Origin: Marinobacterium rhizophilum DSM 18822
Lineage (GTDB): Bacteria; Pseudomonadota; Gammaproteobacteria; Pseudomonadales; Balneatricaceae
Direction: 5' to 3'
Length of the DNA stretch: 64,000 nt
Assembly: GCF_000378045.1 (NCBI RefSeq)
Contig: NZ_KB899109.1
Coordinates: 1-64,000, forward strand
Made by a program: the position numbers and the translations under genes. Below, in pieces: positions 16,998 to 27,912 of this stretch; position 1 is the first letter of the stretch; each line of letters begins with the position of its first letter. The notes below the pieces were generated by a model. It did no database searches and was not told the origin of the DNA. It worked only from the letters and a program-made list of their open reading frames with translations.

Positions 16998-18022
16998 AGG
17001 CGCTGGCCAAGCAGGAGGCGGGGCTCGGGCTCAGCCTGATTCGTACCCGCATGCCCAAGGTCGGGCATAACGACGTGATGATCAAGATCCGCAAGACCGC
17101 CATCTGCGGTACGGACATGCATATCTGGAACTGGGATGAGTGGGCGCAGAAAACGATCCCGGTGCCCATGCATGTGGGGCATGAATATGTGGGGGAGATC
17201 GTAAAAATTGGGCAGGAAGTTCGCGGCTTTGAGATTGGCGATCGGGTATCCGGCGAGGGGCACATTACCTGCGGGGCCTGTCGCAACTGCCGCGCTGGCC
17301 GGCGGCATCTGTGTCGCAATTCGGTGGGTGTCGGGGTAAACCGCGAGGGTGCTTTTGCCGAGTACCTGGTGATTCCCGCCTTCAACGCGTTTCGCATCCC
17401 GCCCGATGTGTCCGACGATCTGGCCGCCATCTTCGATCCTTTTGGTAATGCCACGCATACGGCATTGAGCTTTAACCTGGTGGGGGAGGACGTGCTGATT
17501 ACCGGAGCCGGTCCCATCGGCATTATGGCCGTTGCTATCGCACGCCATGTCGGCGCGCGTACCGTGGTGATCACCGATGTGAACGATTATCGGCTGGGGC
17601 TGGCCACGCAAATGGGCGCCACGCGGGCTGTCAATGTACAGCGTCAGTCGCTGAGTAATGTGATGCAGGACCTGCATATGGTGGAAGGCTTTGACGTGGG
17701 GCTGGAGATGTCCGGCGTACCCGCGGCCTTTACGGACATGCTGGCCCACATGAATCATGGCGGCAAGATTGCACTGCTGGGTATCCCGCCCGGCAATACC
17801 GCGATTGACTGGAACCAGGTGATTTTCAAGGGGCTGGAAATCAAGGGCATCTATGGTCGCGAGATGTTTGAAACCTGGTACAAGATGGTGGCCATGCTGC
17901 AAAGCGGACTTAACCTGGCGCCGGTCATTACCCATCACTTCAAGGTGGACGACTTCGAGGCAGGTTTCGCTGCCATGCAGTCTGGCCAGAGTGGCAAGGT
18001 CATCCTTGACTGGACGTCCTGA
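16994..18022 (+). CDS. tdh: L-threonine 3-dehydrogenase
   Basis: 342 aa zinc-dependent medium-chain dehydrogenase; oxidises threonine to 2-amino-3-ketobutyrate, the substrate of the overlapping kbl product. Catalytic C38 in [10 protein letters not shown], structural-zinc cysteines in [18 protein letters not shown] fold [16 protein letters not shown], and specific [11 protein letters not shown]. Length and residues match the E. coli enzyme closely. Confidence 0.97.
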   Translation: MKALAKQEAGLGLSLIRTRMPKVGHNDVMIKIRKTAICGTDMHIWNWDEWAQKTIPVPMHVGHEYVGEIVKIGQEVRGFEIGDRVSGEGHITCGACRNCRAGRRHLCRNSVGVGVNREGAFAEYLVIPAFNAFRIPPDVSDDLAAIFDPFGNATHTALSFNLVGEDVLITGAGPIGIMAVAIARHVGARTVVITDVNDYRLGLATQMGATRAVNVQRQSLSNVMQDLHMVEGFDVGLEMSGVPAAFTDMLAHMNHGGKIALLGIPPGNTAIDWNQVIFKGLEIKGIYGREMFETWYKMVAMLQSGLNLAPVITHHFKVDDFEAGFAAMQSGQSGKVILDWTS

Positions 18023-18154
18023 CGGGGTGTTCGGGCTGGCTCGCCTGAGGCGTTTGCGCCGGCGACCGGTAGCGTTCAGGTGGGAGCTGCGATACTGTGC
18101 AGCACGCGCTGCCCTTGGGTAGTTACTGTAAGAAACAAGCTGGAGATTCAAACG

Positions 18155-18616
18155 ATGCTGACCCTGAAACGGGCACTGCTGGTGTTGTGCGTACTGATGC
18201 TGGCCGGCTGTGCGACCGTGCAGCCTGATTTTGAAAAGCCCGAGGTGTCCGTGACATCGTTCAGGGCGCTGCCCTCCGAGGGCATGGCGCCGCGTTTTCT
18301 GATCGGGCTGCATATCATCAATCCCAACCGTGAGGCCATCAGCCTGCAGGGTATCACGTACCGGGTATCGCTGGAGGGCCGCAAGCTGCTGAACGGTGTG
18401 GCGAACGACCTGCCGAAGGTTCCGGCCTATGGCGAGGTCGATTTCAGCGTGACCGCCACGGCGGATCTGCTGGGTGGCTTCAGGCTGTTGACTGATCTGC
18501 TGCAGACAAGGCGAGAGAGCGTCACCTATGAGCTGAGCGCGCGGCTGGATCTGGGCAATTATCTGCCCTATGTCAATGTGGTGGAAACCGGCGAGTTGAA
18601 TATCGGCGCGCTTTGA
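18155..18616 (+). CDS. LEA type-2 (WHy domain) lipoprotein
   Basis: 153 aa. The N-terminus is a lipoprotein signal with lipobox LAGC (Cys19), followed by a single LEA14-like/WHy beta-sandwich (about residues 30-140: FLIGLHIINPNREAISLQGI, and a YGEVDFSVTATADLLGG edge). The residues after Cys19 do not include Asp at +2, so outer-membrane sorting is expected. GGAGATTCAAACG precedes ATG 18155. Similar proteins exist in Pseudomonas; stress-protection role is assumed from the domain only. Confidence 0.85.
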   Translation: MLTLKRALLVLCVLMLAGCATVQPDFEKPEVSVTSFRALPSEGMAPRFLIGLHIINPNREAISLQGITYRVSLEGRKLLNGVANDLPKVPAYGEVDFSVTATADLLGGFRLLTDLLQTRRESVTYELSARLDLGNYLPYVNVVETGELNIGAL

Positions 18617-18750
18617 TCGGCCAGGCATTCGCCGGCAGGTCATGGCTTATCGGATTCGAGCAGTTGAAAGTCCTGTGCGGGGATGCTGGATGATATGAGG
18701 GCCCTGAGGCCTGATGTGTAGCGGGTGAAAGTAACGCGAAGTAACAACGT

Positions 18751-18782
18751 TGCCGGGCGGCGCCAGAAGGCGCAACCCGGCA
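18751..18782. other. Strong hairpin between lipoprotein and ppa genes
   Basis: TGCCGGG pairs with CCCGGCA and an inner GCGCC/GGCGC stem closes on AGAA. It sits just past the ppa stop in the gap between convergent genes. No T-run follows on either strand, so it may be a 3'-end stabiliser more than a terminator. Confidence 0.4.
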
Positions 18783-18797
18783 TAGCCAAGCGAGAGC

Positions 18798-19331
18798 TTA
18801 CTTGGCGGCTTCGTAGGCGGCAGCGGCCTGTACGATGGCAGCGCGAGCGGCATCGGCATTCGCCCAGCCTTCAACCTTGACCCATTTGCCTTTTTCGAGG
18901 GTTTTGTAGTTCTCGAAGAAGTGGGAAATCTGGTCCAGCAGCAGCTTGGGCAGGTCTTCAACGTCCTTGACGTCGTTGTATGCCTGGCTCAGCTTTTCAT
19001 GCGGCACGGCGATCAGCTTGGCATCTTCGCCGGCTTCGTCGGTCATGTTCAGGACGCCAACCGGGCGGCAGCGAATCACGGAACCGGTAACCACCGGGTG
19101 CGGCGTCAGCACCAGCACGTCCAGTGCATCGCCGTCGTCGGCCAGGGTGTTGTTCACGTAGCCGTAGTTGGCCGGGTAAAACATGGGGGCGGCCATGAAG
19201 CGGTCAACAAAGATGGCATCGGCGTCTTTGTCGATCTCGTATTTGACCGGGGAGCTTTCCGCCGGAATTTCGATGATCACATACAAGTCGTTCGGCAGGT
19301 CTTTACCGGCAGGCACTTTAGCGAAGCTCAT
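18798..19331 (-). CDS. ppa: Inorganic pyrophosphatase
   Basis: 177 aa family I soluble enzyme that hydrolyses pyrophosphate and pulls biosynthetic reactions forward. The metal-binding core is [17 protein letters not shown] (Asp65, 66, 68, 71), with [11 protein letters not shown] ahead of it and a later [18 protein letters not shown]. Length matches E. coli Ppa (176). Converges on the lipoprotein gene; fbp lies upstream on the same strand with its own start 121 bp away. Confidence 0.96.
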   Translation of the reverse strand: MSFAKVPAGKDLPNDLYVIIEIPAESSPVKYEIDKDADAIFVDRFMAAPMFYPANYGYVNNTLADDGDALDVLVLTPHPVVTGSVIRCRPVGVLNMTDEAGEDAKLIAVPHEKLSQAYNDVKDVEDLPKLLLDQISHFFENYKTLEKGKWVKVEGWANADAARAAIVQAAAAYEAAK

Positions 19332-19451
19332 GCGTGTCTTCCTGTTTTCAGTTTAAAGGTCGGGTCTGGATTCAGTGACGGATTATAGTCACAGGCGGCC
19401 CTTCAGTTGTATACGACTTATGGCCGCCTGGCCGTTTGCATCCGGGGTCAC

Positions 19452-20426
19452 TTACTTTTCGGTGTTGTGGTAGCTCAGCAGGATTTCCACTTCCTCACGC
19501 GAACCCAGGGCGACGGAGACACGCTCATGTATCTCCGCGGGCTGGACGTCCATGATCGGAGCGTAACAGGTGCTGGCGATGCCGTCGGCCTGTTCAATCA
19601 GGAAACTCATCGGGTTGCCTTCGTACATCAGGCGCAGCTTGCCGGGCTTGGCCGGTTCACGGGCATCCCAGGGGTAGCTGAAAATGCCGCCGCGGGTCAG
19701 AACGCGGTGTACTTCGGCCACCATGGAGGCGATCCAGCGCATGTTGTAGTTCTTGCCGCGGGGGCCGTCGCTGCCCAGCAGCAGGTCACCGACATAGCTC
19801 TTCATGGCCGGTTCCCAGTGACGCTGATTCGACATGTTGATGGCGAATTCGCGGGTCTGGGTCGGGATCTTGATGTTTTCACGGGTGAGGATGAAGTCAC
19901 CGGTGTGGGCCAGGGTAAAGAAGTTCACGCCCCGCCCGGTGGTCAGCGCCAGTACCGCTGAGGGGCCGTAGAGCACGTAGCCCGCGGCGACCTGGCGTCG
20001 GCCATTCTGCAGGTAGGTGGCGTGCAGGGCCGGGTCTTCGCCGGGGGTGCGTTCCAGTACCGAGAAAATGGTACCCACGGACACATTGATGTCGATGTTG
20101 GATGAGCCGTCGAGCGGGTCGAAGGTCACCAGGAAGCGGCCATCGGGGTTTCCGGGAACAGGGTCGTCTTCCTCTTCAGAGGCCAGACCCGCCACCAGGG
20201 GGTTGTCCAGCAGAAGCTTTTTCAGCACGTCGTTGGCGATAACGTCGAGCTTTTTCTGGGTTTCGCCTTGCACATTGGTGTTACTGGTGGTGCCCAAAAC
20301 GCCGGCCAGTTCACCTTCACGCAGCTGCAGTGCAATTTCCTTGCATGCGACCATTAGCGTGGCGATCAAATCGACCAATTGTTCGTCAGTCTTCTGGTGT
20401 TTCAGGAACTGGCTCAGGAGCTGCAT
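19452..20426 (-). CDS. fbp: Fructose-1,6-bisphosphatase class I
   Basis: 324 aa gluconeogenic phosphatase. Metal site [20 protein letters not shown], upstream GLASEEEDD, and late [10 protein letters not shown] with [19 protein letters not shown] are class I signatures. The ATG at 20426 begins [11 protein letters not shown], aligning with E. coli Fbp; a ribosome site is not obvious, and an in-frame codon further upstream adds unconserved residues, so I keep the shorter form. Divergent from mpl with a 294-bp shared upstream region. Confidence 0.95.
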   Translation of the reverse strand: MQLLSQFLKHQKTDEQLVDLIATLMVACKEIALQLREGELAGVLGTTSNTNVQGETQKKLDVIANDVLKKLLLDNPLVAGLASEEEDDPVPGNPDGRFLVTFDPLDGSSNIDINVSVGTIFSVLERTPGEDPALHATYLQNGRRQVAAGYVLYGPSAVLALTTGRGVNFFTLAHTGDFILTRENIKIPTQTREFAINMSNQRHWEPAMKSYVGDLLLGSDGPRGKNYNMRWIASMVAEVHRVLTRGGIFSYPWDAREPAKPGKLRLMYEGNPMSFLIEQADGIASTCYAPIMDVQPAEIHERVSVALGSREEVEILLSYHNTEK

Positions 20427-20720
20427 TGTTCTGCTTAAACCTTTTGGGTTCTGGTAGGGGAGTTTCGGGGCGCAATTGTAAGCCAATTGACAGCCGAATG
20501 CATGGTTTGACACCCATGAATTGTAGAATAATCGTGCAGTTGCAGCGAATTCGCGAAGCTTGGAATGTGTTCAGCCAGGCTTCATCGCAGTGCCCGAGAA
20601 TGTCCGGTTACCGTGCAGGTTCCTGCCGGGAAATCGCAGCCTGCGAGGTTCGCAATGGTGCGGTCTTGCGGTGAAAACGGGTATCATGCCCCAAACCGAT
20701 GTAGAACAGGATTCTGTTGC

Positions 20721-22100
20721 GTGCATATCCATATACTGGGCATTTGCGGCACCTTTATGGGGTCGCTGGCCATCCTGGCCAAGGAGCTGGGGCACCGTGT
20801 AACGGGCTCCGATGCCAATGTGTACCCGCCCATGAGCACCCAGCTGGAACAGCAGGGTATCGAGCTGACCCCGGGTTTTGATCCCGCGCAGCTGGAGCCT
20901 GCGCCGGACATGGTGATCGTCGGCAATGCCATGTCCCGCGGCAATCCCTGTGTTGAATATGTGCTCAATCGCGGGCTGCGCTACCAGTCGGGGCCGCAGT
21001 GGCTGTCGGAAAACCTGCTGCACGAGCGCTGGGTGCTGGCGGTGGCCGGCACGCATGGCAAGACCACCACGGCCACCATGCTGGCCTGGGTGCTTGAACA
21101 CACCGGCATGGCGCCGGGCTTTCTGATTGGTGGCGTGCCGCAGGATTTCCCGGTATCGGCACGGCTTGGGGCCTCACCCTTTTTCGTAATCGAAGCGGAT
21201 GAATACGACACGGCCTTCTTCGACAAGCGGTCAAAGTTTGTGCATTACCATCCGCGCACGCTGATCCTGAACAACCTGGAATACGATCACGCCGATATCT
21301 TCCCGGACCTGGCGGCGATTCAGCGGCAGTTTCACCACCTCGTGCGTATCGTGCCAGGGAATGGTCAGCTGGTGGTGCCTGAGGATCAACCGGCACTGGA
21401 TGCGGTGTTAGCAATAGGATGCTGGTCTGAACTGGTGCGTACAGGTGTGGGCGAGGAGGCCAGTGCGGCCTGGCAGGCGCGGTTGCTGAGCGAGGATGGC
21501 AGCCGGTTCGAGGTCTGGTTCGAAGGCCAGTGTCAGGGCATCGTGGACTGGTCCCACACCGGGCGCCACAACGTCAGTAATGCGCTGGCGGCACTGGTGG
21601 CGGCGCGCCATGTTGGCGTGCGGCCTTTGCATGGCATCGAGGCGCTGTGTCGCTTTGGTGGCGTCAAAAGACGCATGGAGCTGGTGGGCGAGGTCGCCGG
21701 CGTCTCGGTGTACGACGATTTTGCACACCATCCCACGGCTATCGCAACCACGCTGGCGGGGTTGCGCGCCCAGGTGGGGGATGCACCCATCATTGCGGTG
21801 GTGGAGCCGCGCTCCAATACCATGCGACTGGGCGCGCACCGGGACGCGCTCGCGCCTTCGGTCGAGGCTGCCAGTCAAGTGTACTGGTATCAGCCCGAAG
21901 GGCTGGACTGGTCGCTGGATGAGGTGGTGGCTCAGTCGCCCGTGCCCGCGGTGCTGGCACGCAATACCGCGGTGCTCATCGAGGATCTGGTGAGTGCGGC
22001 CCGTGCCGGTAGCCATATCCTGATCATGAGCAATGGCGGCTTCGACGGCATTCATCAGCGGCTCGTGCAGGCGCTGCACGCGCGGGAGGAGCGGACATGA
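20721..22100 (+). CDS. mpl: UDP-MurNAc-tripeptide ligase
   Basis: 459 aa (E. coli 457). Reattaches recycled murein tripeptide to UDP-N-acetylmuramate. The start is GTG 20721, giving [20 protein letters not shown], which aligns directly with the E. coli N-terminus; AGGA lies about 10 bases upstream. ATP loop [14 protein letters not shown], then [18 protein letters not shown] and [12 protein letters not shown] of the Mur ligase fold. ubiX overlaps its end by 4 bp, as in Pseudomonas. Confidence 0.96.
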   Translation: MHIHILGICGTFMGSLAILAKELGHRVTGSDANVYPPMSTQLEQQGIELTPGFDPAQLEPAPDMVIVGNAMSRGNPCVEYVLNRGLRYQSGPQWLSENLLHERWVLAVAGTHGKTTTATMLAWVLEHTGMAPGFLIGGVPQDFPVSARLGASPFFVIEADEYDTAFFDKRSKFVHYHPRTLILNNLEYDHADIFPDLAAIQRQFHHLVRIVPGNGQLVVPEDQPALDAVLAIGCWSELVRTGVGEEASAAWQARLLSEDGSRFEVWFEGQCQGIVDWSHTGRHNVSNALAALVAARHVGVRPLHGIEALCRFGGVKRRMELVGEVAGVSVYDDFAHHPTAIATTLAGLRAQVGDAPIIAVVEPRSNTMRLGAHRDALAPSVEAASQVYWYQPEGLDWSLDEVVAQSPVPAVLARNTAVLIEDLVSAARAGSHILIMSNGGFDGIHQRLVQALHAREERT

Positions 22101-22732
22101 GCCATGTCGAGCCGCGTCGGGTCACATTGGCCATAACTGGCGCTTCCGGGGCTCAGTACGGCCTGCGTCTTTTGCAGTGTCTGGTGGCGGCGGACATTCA
22201 GGTCATGGTGATGATTTCCAAAGCCGCCCAGGTGGTGATTGCCACCGAAACCGATCTTGCACTGCCCGGCCGGCCGGAAGAGCAGGAGACTTACCTCAGT
22301 GCCCTTTATGGCGCAGCTTGCGGTCAGATTCGCGTGTTCGGGCGCGAGCAGTGGATGGCGCCGGTAGCTTCCGGCTCCGGTGCGCCTGCATCCATGGTGG
22401 TGTGCCCCTGCAGTACCGGCTGCCTGTCGGCCATTGCCACCGGCGCCAGCAACAACCTGATTGAGCGCGCCGCCGATGTTGCTCTCAAGGAGCGGCGCCA
22501 GCTGATTCTGGTGCCGCGTGAGGCACCTTACTCGGAAATCCACCTGGAGCACATGCTCAAGCTGACGCGCATGGGGGTGGTGGTGGTGCCGGCGAGCCCG
22601 GGCTTTTATCACCGCCCGCAGTCAGTGGAAGACATGGTCGACTTTATTGTGGCGCGCATTCTCAATCAGCTGGGGGTGGAGCAGAACCTGTTACCGCGCT
22701 GGGGTGATGGTTTGCTGTCGTCCCCGCGCTGA
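22097..22732 (+). CDS. ubiX: Flavin prenyltransferase
   Basis: 211 aa. Makes prenylated FMN, the cofactor for UbiD decarboxylase in ubiquinone synthesis. Flavin site [16 protein letters not shown] near the N-terminus, [20 protein letters not shown] in the middle, and the family-defining [18 protein letters not shown] then [19 protein letters not shown]. Translationally coupled to mpl through an ATGA overlap. Confidence 0.96.
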   Translation: MSHVEPRRVTLAITGASGAQYGLRLLQCLVAADIQVMVMISKAAQVVIATETDLALPGRPEEQETYLSALYGAACGQIRVFGREQWMAPVASGSGAPASMVVCPCSTGCLSAIATGASNNLIERAADVALKERRQLILVPREAPYSEIHLEHMLKLTRMGVVVVPASPGFYHRPQSVEDMVDFIVARILNQLGVEQNLLPRWGDGLLSSPR

Positions 22733-22858
22733 TCGACAGGCGGTAATGCAATGAAATAGCGCCGGGGGTAGAATGCCGGCTGTCTTTACGTCAGGGGCGT
22801 TGGCGTCGATGTGTCGATCCCGGCTGCCGCCTCCTGTTATGTGCTTTAGAAGGTAGTA

Positions 22859-23542
22859 ATGAGCAAGATTCTCGCACTGGATACCTCCACCGACGCCTGT
22901 TCCGTTGCCCTTTGGCAGGACGGTGAGGTGATGGAAGATTTTCGCGTCGTGCCGCGCAAGCATATACAGCTGCTGCTGCCCATGGCCGAAGCGCTGCTGC
23001 GCGAGGCGGGGCTGAGTGTCGGCGATCTGGATGCGGTGGCATTTGGGCGTGGCCCTGGCTCCTTTACCGGCATTCGCATCGCCACGGGCATCGCCCAGGG
23101 ACTGGCGTTTGCTGCGGATGTGCCGGTGTTACCGATTTCGACGCTGGCTGCCATGGCGCTGGAACAGGGCCGGGCGCTGGGCCATGACCGGGTGATCGCG
23201 GCGCTGGACGCGCGCATGAATGAAATTTACTGGTGCGCATACCGGCTGGAAAACGGCCTGCCCGAAGCCCTACTCGATGAGCAGGTCTGCGCTGCGGGCG
23301 ACGTGCGTCTGCTGGAAGAGGCGCGCTGGCTGGGCGTCGGCCCCGGTTTCAATTACCGGGCAGACATGTCTGCCGCTGTGCAGGCGGCCATTACGGCGCC
23401 AGTGCTGGAAGTGTATCCACGTGCCAGTGCGATGCTGCCCATTGCGGCGAGCGACCTGGCGCGTGGGCGTGGGCTGGCACCCGAGGACGGGTTGCCGGTA
23501 TATATTCGTGAAGGTGGTTGGAAGAAAAAGGAACAGCAGTGA
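22859..23542 (+). CDS. tsaB: tRNA t6A synthesis protein TsaB
   Basis: 227 aa. Inactive-kinase-fold partner of TsaD in the complex that builds threonylcarbamoyladenosine at tRNA position 37. N-terminal ILALDTSTDACSVAL, then VAFGRGPGSFTGIRIATGIA and VIAALDARMNEIYW mark the family. AGAAGGTAGTA precedes ATG 22859. Overlaps uppP by 4 bp. Confidence 0.95.
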   Translation: MSKILALDTSTDACSVALWQDGEVMEDFRVVPRKHIQLLLPMAEALLREAGLSVGDLDAVAFGRGPGSFTGIRIATGIAQGLAFAADVPVLPISTLAAMALEQGRALGHDRVIAALDARMNEIYWCAYRLENGLPEALLDEQVCAAGDVRLLEEARWLGVGPGFNYRADMSAAVQAAITAPVLEVYPRASAMLPIAASDLARGRGLAPEDGLPVYIREGGWKKKEQQ

Positions 23543-24345
23543 TCATCGATGTTTTTCAGGCCATTGTGCTGGCCGTTATTCAGGGATTGACCGAGTTTTT
23601 GCCGATCTCCAGTTCGGCCCATCTCATTCTGCCATCACAGCTATTTGGCTGGCCGGACCAGGGGCTGGCGTTTGACGTCGGCGTGCATGTCGGCACTCTG
23701 GTGGCGGTGATGTTTTATTTTCGCCATGACCTGGCCCGCTTGCTGGTTGCCTGGTGCCGGTCCCTGGCCGGAACGCGCTCGGCGGATTCGGCGCTGTCCT
23801 GGTACCTGCTGGTGGCAACGGTACCCGCGGTGCTGGCTGGATTTTTTCTCAGTGGCATGATTGAGCACCTTGCCCGTTCCATTCTGGTGATCGCCGGCAC
23901 AACACTCATCTTCGGCGCCTTACTGGGGTGGGCGGACCGCCGACGCAGCGAGATGCGCGAACTGGTCCATTTGGGGCCGCGGGATGCGCTCTGGATTGGC
24001 CTGGCCCAGGCCATGGCACTGATTCCGGGAACCTCCCGTTCCGGCATTACCATGACGGCGGGCCTGATGCTGGGTTTCAATCGTGATGCGGCGGCGCGCT
24101 TTTCCTTCCTGCTCTCCATCCCGGTGATCGTGGGGGCCGGTGTCTTTAAGGGGCTGGATCTGCTGCAATCCGGCACTGCCGCGAACTGGGAGCTGGTCGG
24201 CCTGGGGGCGGTGCTGGCGGCGCTCAGTGCCTGGGCCTGTATCTGGCTGTTTCTGAGCTGGCTGAACCGTATTGGCATGCTGCCGTTCGTTATTTACCGG
24301 CTGCTGCTGGGCGTTGCGTTGCTGGGCGTGTATTTCGCAGGCTAG
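23539..24345 (+). CDS. uppP: Undecaprenyl-diphosphatase
   Basis: 268-aa integral membrane phosphatase recycling the undecaprenyl carrier for cell-wall synthesis. Motif 1 is QGLTEFLPISSSAHL and motif 2 is PGTSRSGITMTAGLMLG, with several hydrophobic helices between and after. GTG 23539 is chosen because AAGGA sits about 6 bases upstream and it overlaps the tsaB stop as GTGA; ATG-type starts further up would lie inside tsaB. Confidence 0.95.
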   Translation: MIIDVFQAIVLAVIQGLTEFLPISSSAHLILPSQLFGWPDQGLAFDVGVHVGTLVAVMFYFRHDLARLLVAWCRSLAGTRSADSALSWYLLVATVPAVLAGFFLSGMIEHLARSILVIAGTTLIFGALLGWADRRRSEMRELVHLGPRDALWIGLAQAMALIPGTSRSGITMTAGLMLGFNRDAAARFSFLLSIPVIVGAGVFKGLDLLQSGTAANWELVGLGAVLAALSAWACIWLFLSWLNRIGMLPFVIYRLLLGVALLGVYFAG

Positions 24346-24441
24346 GAAGGCCTCATGGCGCAGGGATACTGCTCTTGTGCATGTATTTCTGGCGCCCGAT
24401 TGGCGATACTGAAATCATCAGTATCCCGACAGGCTTGATGT

Positions 24442-24738
24442 ATGCAAACACTACAAATAGCCCCCAGATTCAGTCGCCTGCCGTCACCGCGCGCGGCTCA
24501 CAAGCGCACAGCCTCTGACCCCGGTGCCGGGGTGCACGAAGCCGTGCGTGAGGGAGAGTGGGAGCCGCGCCCGGTGAATCCAGGCCCGGGTGCGCGGCGC
24601 CAGTCTGATGCCCAGGCCAATGCCAGCTTCGCTGCGCTGGATTACCGCAGTCGGCGCGCTCTGCTGGCCTATGGCGTGATCCAGTCTCACAGTGCGTCGG
24701 GTCAGCCGGAGCCGGCCTGGGTTGATGTACTGATTTAA
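24442..24738 (+). CDS. Small proline/arginine-rich protein, unrecognised
   Basis: 98 aa with no signal or membrane helix. The first ~60 residues are disordered and rich in Pro, Arg and Ala. The end (ALDYRSRRALLAYGVIQSHS through PAWVDVLI) looks structured and resembles short C-terminal segments seen in Pseudomonas hypothetical proteins, but I cannot name a family. Located between uppP and rsmJ on the same strand. A weak ribosome site; could be noncoding. Confidence 0.55.
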   Translation: MQTLQIAPRFSRLPSPRAAHKRTASDPGAGVHEAVREGEWEPRPVNPGPGARRQSDAQANASFAALDYRSRRALLAYGVIQSHSASGQPEPAWVDVLI

Positions 24739-24800
24739 CGCCTCACTTTTTCATTTGCAGTTTTGTTTCTCAACCTGGCTGCCCGTAGACAGATATTTTC

Positions 24801-25601
24801 ATGACAGAATCCGCCCGCCTGGCCGTTGAGTACGACACCCCCGAACATCTTGCGCGCGCGCAGTCGCTGGCCGAACAGCTGGGGCTGGAAGTGCTTTTTC
24901 GCGCAGACCTTGGTCGCTGTGATTACGCATCGCTGTTGCGCGTGACCGCCACCGGTCTGCAGTTGCAACCCACGGGGCGCAAGGCGCCAGGCCCGGTATG
25001 GGTGGATTTCGTCGGCGGTGCCGTAGCCCATCGGCGGCTGCACGGTGGCGGTGCGGGTCAGCTGATCGCCAAGGCCGTGGGCATGCGGCAGGGCGTTCGG
25101 CCCAGGGTGGCCGATGTGACGGCGGGTCTTGGGCGGGACAGCTTTGTGCTGGCGAGTCTGGGGTGCGAGGTGCAGATGATTGAGCGGGTGCCGGTGATTC
25201 AGCTGCTGCTGGCCGATGGCCTGGCCAGGGCGCAGCAGGATTTCGAGGTCGCCGGCATTGTCGAGCACATGCAGCTGATCGAGGCCGACAGCATTGCCTG
25301 GCTGGCCGAGCAGGCCGGGCGCGACGACCGGCCCCAGGTGGTGTATGTGGACCCGATGTTCCCGCACTCGGACAAGAGCGCACTGGTCAAAAAGGAAATG
25401 CGCCTGTTTCGCGATCTGGTGGGTGATGATGCCGATGCGGGCCTGCTGCTGGAGGCTGCGCTCGGTGCAGCGGCCAACCGGGTCGTGGTCAAGCGTCCGC
25501 GCAAGGCGCCGGTGATCCCGGGCCCCGCGCCCAGTGTTCAGTTGGCGGGCAAGTCGAGCCGTTACGATATCTATGCGCTGAAAAAGCTTTCCCAGGCCTG
25601 A
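24801..25601 (+). CDS. rsmJ: 16S rRNA G1516 methyltransferase
   Basis: 266 aa SAM-dependent enzyme methylating N2 of G1516 in 16S rRNA. Diagnostic stretches are [46 protein letters not shown] (SAM site), [20 protein letters not shown] (catalytic loop) and [11 protein letters not shown]. Converges with plsB with only 18 bp between stops. Confidence 0.96.
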   Translation: MTESARLAVEYDTPEHLARAQSLAEQLGLEVLFRADLGRCDYASLLRVTATGLQLQPTGRKAPGPVWVDFVGGAVAHRRLHGGGAGQLIAKAVGMRQGVRPRVADVTAGLGRDSFVLASLGCEVQMIERVPVIQLLLADGLARAQQDFEVAGIVEHMQLIEADSIAWLAEQAGRDDRPQVVYVDPMFPHSDKSALVKKEMRLFRDLVGDDADAGLLLEAALGAAANRVVVKRPRKAPVIPGPAPSVQLAGKSSRYDIYALKKLSQA

Positions 25602-25619
25602 GCGGGCGGCCGGTTCGGC

Positions 25620-27911
25620 TCAGTCGTTCAGCTGCTGATCGACGAAGCTCAGCAGGCGCTGTGTCAGTATGCTGCGCGCCTGTTTCATCAGCGCATCCAG
25701 CGAAACCCGTGCCTGAATCCGTCTGTCGCTGCGTTGCAGAATGCCGCGATCAAGCAGCTGCTCCACAAATCCATTCAAGACCCGTTGGTCGGCATACTCT
25801 GGCGAATCAAAGCCGAATTCCCGCTGCAGATTTGCCGCCAGCTGCAGAGCCTTTTCAATCAGCACGTCCTGATTCAGTGCCCTGTAGCGCTGCAGTAATC
25901 TGCACAGCAGGTAGTAGCGCAGCAAAACGGGCTCGGCGTTGCGCATCAGGCACAGGGCGGTGTCACCGTCGCTGGCGCGTAGCTGTTTGCCATCGCGTGT
26001 CAGCAGGCCCTGATCAAGCAAAATCTGGCGCAGCTTTGCCGCAATGGCGCTGAAGTTCTGCTCTGGCCACGGCAGGAACAGTTCAGCCTGCAGGTAAGGG
26101 TAGAGTACCCGCAGCATGCGGGTAATCAGCTGTGGCAGGGGATTCGTGCTGCGCCGGACCAGCAGCAGGCAAAGCCCCGGCAGGACAAAAAGATGCATCA
26201 TGTTGTTGCGATAAAACGTCATTTCCCGCGCCTGAGCCGGCTGCAGCTGCACCTGGTTGTGCGTCTGTTCAAGCTGCCTGCGCGTCTTGGCGCGCGTGAT
26301 CCAGTTGTCTGGGGGCTCAGGCGGCACGCTCGCCGGCGCATTGGGCAGGGCCTGGGCCAGCTGCAGCAGTTGCCCGCACTGTGTGGCCAGGCTGTTGGCT
26401 TCAAGCTGCAGCTGGGGCTGGCCCAGCATTACGGTGGCGATGACGCCGGTTTCGGTCAGGGCTGCGGCGCGATTCATCCGTTCCAGCAGTTGCTGGCCGA
26501 TGGCGTTGGCCTGGGGGCGGATCGGCCGGTGAGGGTCGACCACTTCCGCCAGGGCAATGGGCTCGCCGATACTCAGGGACACCCGGCCAAAGCGCTGGCG
26601 CAGCACTTGCCAGGCAGTTTTCAGGCTGTCGAGGGGCCCGAGGTGGCGGTCGCGGCTGTCGCCGCCCAGTTCGCGCTGATAGCTGTGCGCTTCGACGACC
26701 CGATCATAGCCAATCCAGATGGGTACCAGGGCGACGGGCCGCTCCGGGTTGGCGCACCAGGCTTCCAGTGTCATGTTCAGCAGTCCGGTACGCGCCGGCA
26801 GTAGCCGGCCGGTGCGGCTGCGGCCCCCTTCAATGAAATATTCCAGTGCGTGGCCGTGGCGGGCCATCGAGGCCAGGTATTGCTGGTAGAGGGTGCGGTA
26901 GAGCGGATCGCTCTGAAAGCTGCGGCGCATGAAAATGGCGCCGCCGCGCTTGAGGATCGGACCTATGATCGGCATGTCCAGATTGTCGCCTGCGGCGACG
27001 TGGGGCAGCATCAGGCCGTGACGGTACAGCGCCCAGGACATCAGCAGATAGTCCATATGGCTGCGATGGCAAGGCAGGTAGACAAGCTGGTGATCCAGAG
27101 CACGCTCGCGCAACCGGTCGAGTCCCAGTATTTCGACGTCGTCGTAGAGACGGCGCCAGGTGGCGTTGAGCAGCGGATGCAGCAGGCGGGCGGTAACCGG
27201 GCTGAAATTGGCGGCGATTTTGTGCAGTTCGCGCCTGGCATAGCGACGCGCTGCGTGAAGGTTCTCGCGCTTTTCCCGCGCACGCGTAGCAATCGCCTGT
27301 TCTACGCTGGGGTGCTGCAAGATCATCGACATCAGGGTGCGGCGGTGGGACAGGTCGGGCCCTACCACAGCGCGGCGCCGGGTCTGAAAGTGCTGCAGCA
27401 GCAACAGGCTTGCCCTGCGGGTCAGGGCGGTGGCATTCGGCGCAGAGCGGGCCAGGTCCTGCAGCTTCAAGGGCGGGTCAATCTGAATCAGGGTCTGGCG
27501 GCCATTGACCAGGAGTTGCATCAGACGGCCAATGCGGCCGCCCTGGTCCCAGGCTTCGGCGTACAGCAGATTGAGCCACGAGGTTTCGCGAATGGGCAGG
27601 CGACCATGAAAGATGGACACCGGGATCAGTTCAACCTTGTATTGGGGGTCCTGCAGGCAGTGCTGGCAGAGTTCGCCCAGGTGCTGTTGCAGTACCCGCT
27701 GGCCATTGCTGCGGCTAAACAGTATTTGTTCGGGTTTAAGATGCACGCCTGCGCGGCGGGCCTGGTCGAGCAGCAGCTGCACATGGCTCCAGCGGTCACT
27801 TTCCAGGACATAGCGTATCTGCCGGCCGCCATGCAGGTGTTCGGTGCCCAGCACAGTGGCGGAGATGCTCCAGGACAGCAGCGGGCGGCTAATCAGCTCC
27901 AGCAGGCCCAT
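25620..27911 (-). CDS. plsB: Glycerol-3-phosphate acyltransferase
   Basis: 763 aa membrane-associated enzyme that starts phospholipid synthesis by acylating sn-glycerol-3-phosphate. The acyltransferase HX4D motif is HRSHMDYLL (about residue 281), followed by GAIFMRRSF and FIEGGRSRTGRLLPAR, then VALVPIWIGYDRVVE. Slightly shorter than E. coli PlsB (807 aa). It starts one base after the slyX stop, so the two are likely co-transcribed. Confidence 0.95.
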   Translation of the reverse strand: MGLLELISRPLLSWSISATVLGTEHLHGGRQIRYVLESDRWSHVQLLLDQARRAGVHLKPEQILFSRSNGQRVLQQHLGELCQHCLQDPQYKVELIPVSIFHGRLPIRETSWLNLLYAEAWDQGGRIGRLMQLLVNGRQTLIQIDPPLKLQDLARSAPNATALTRRASLLLLQHFQTRRRAVVGPDLSHRRTLMSMILQHPSVEQAIATRAREKRENLHAARRYARRELHKIAANFSPVTARLLHPLLNATWRRLYDDVEILGLDRLRERALDHQLVYLPCHRSHMDYLLMSWALYRHGLMLPHVAAGDNLDMPIIGPILKRGGAIFMRRSFQSDPLYRTLYQQYLASMARHGHALEYFIEGGRSRTGRLLPARTGLLNMTLEAWCANPERPVALVPIWIGYDRVVEAHSYQRELGGDSRDRHLGPLDSLKTAWQVLRQRFGRVSLSIGEPIALAEVVDPHRPIRPQANAIGQQLLERMNRAAALTETGVIATVMLGQPQLQLEANSLATQCGQLLQLAQALPNAPASVPPEPPDNWITRAKTRRQLEQTHNQVQLQPAQAREMTFYRNNMMHLFVLPGLCLLLVRRSTNPLPQLITRMLRVLYPYLQAELFLPWPEQNFSAIAAKLRQILLDQGLLTRDGKQLRASDGDTALCLMRNAEPVLLRYYLLCRLLQRYRALNQDVLIEKALQLAANLQREFGFDSPEYADQRVLNGFVEQLLDRGILQRSDRRIQARVSLDALMKQARSILTQRLLSFVDQQLND

Positions 27912-27912
27912 A

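Noticed and set aside
16889-18643. 584-codon minus-strand frame
   Set aside because: Antisense to the end of kbl, tdh and the lipoprotein gene, which are all well supported; no family motifs.
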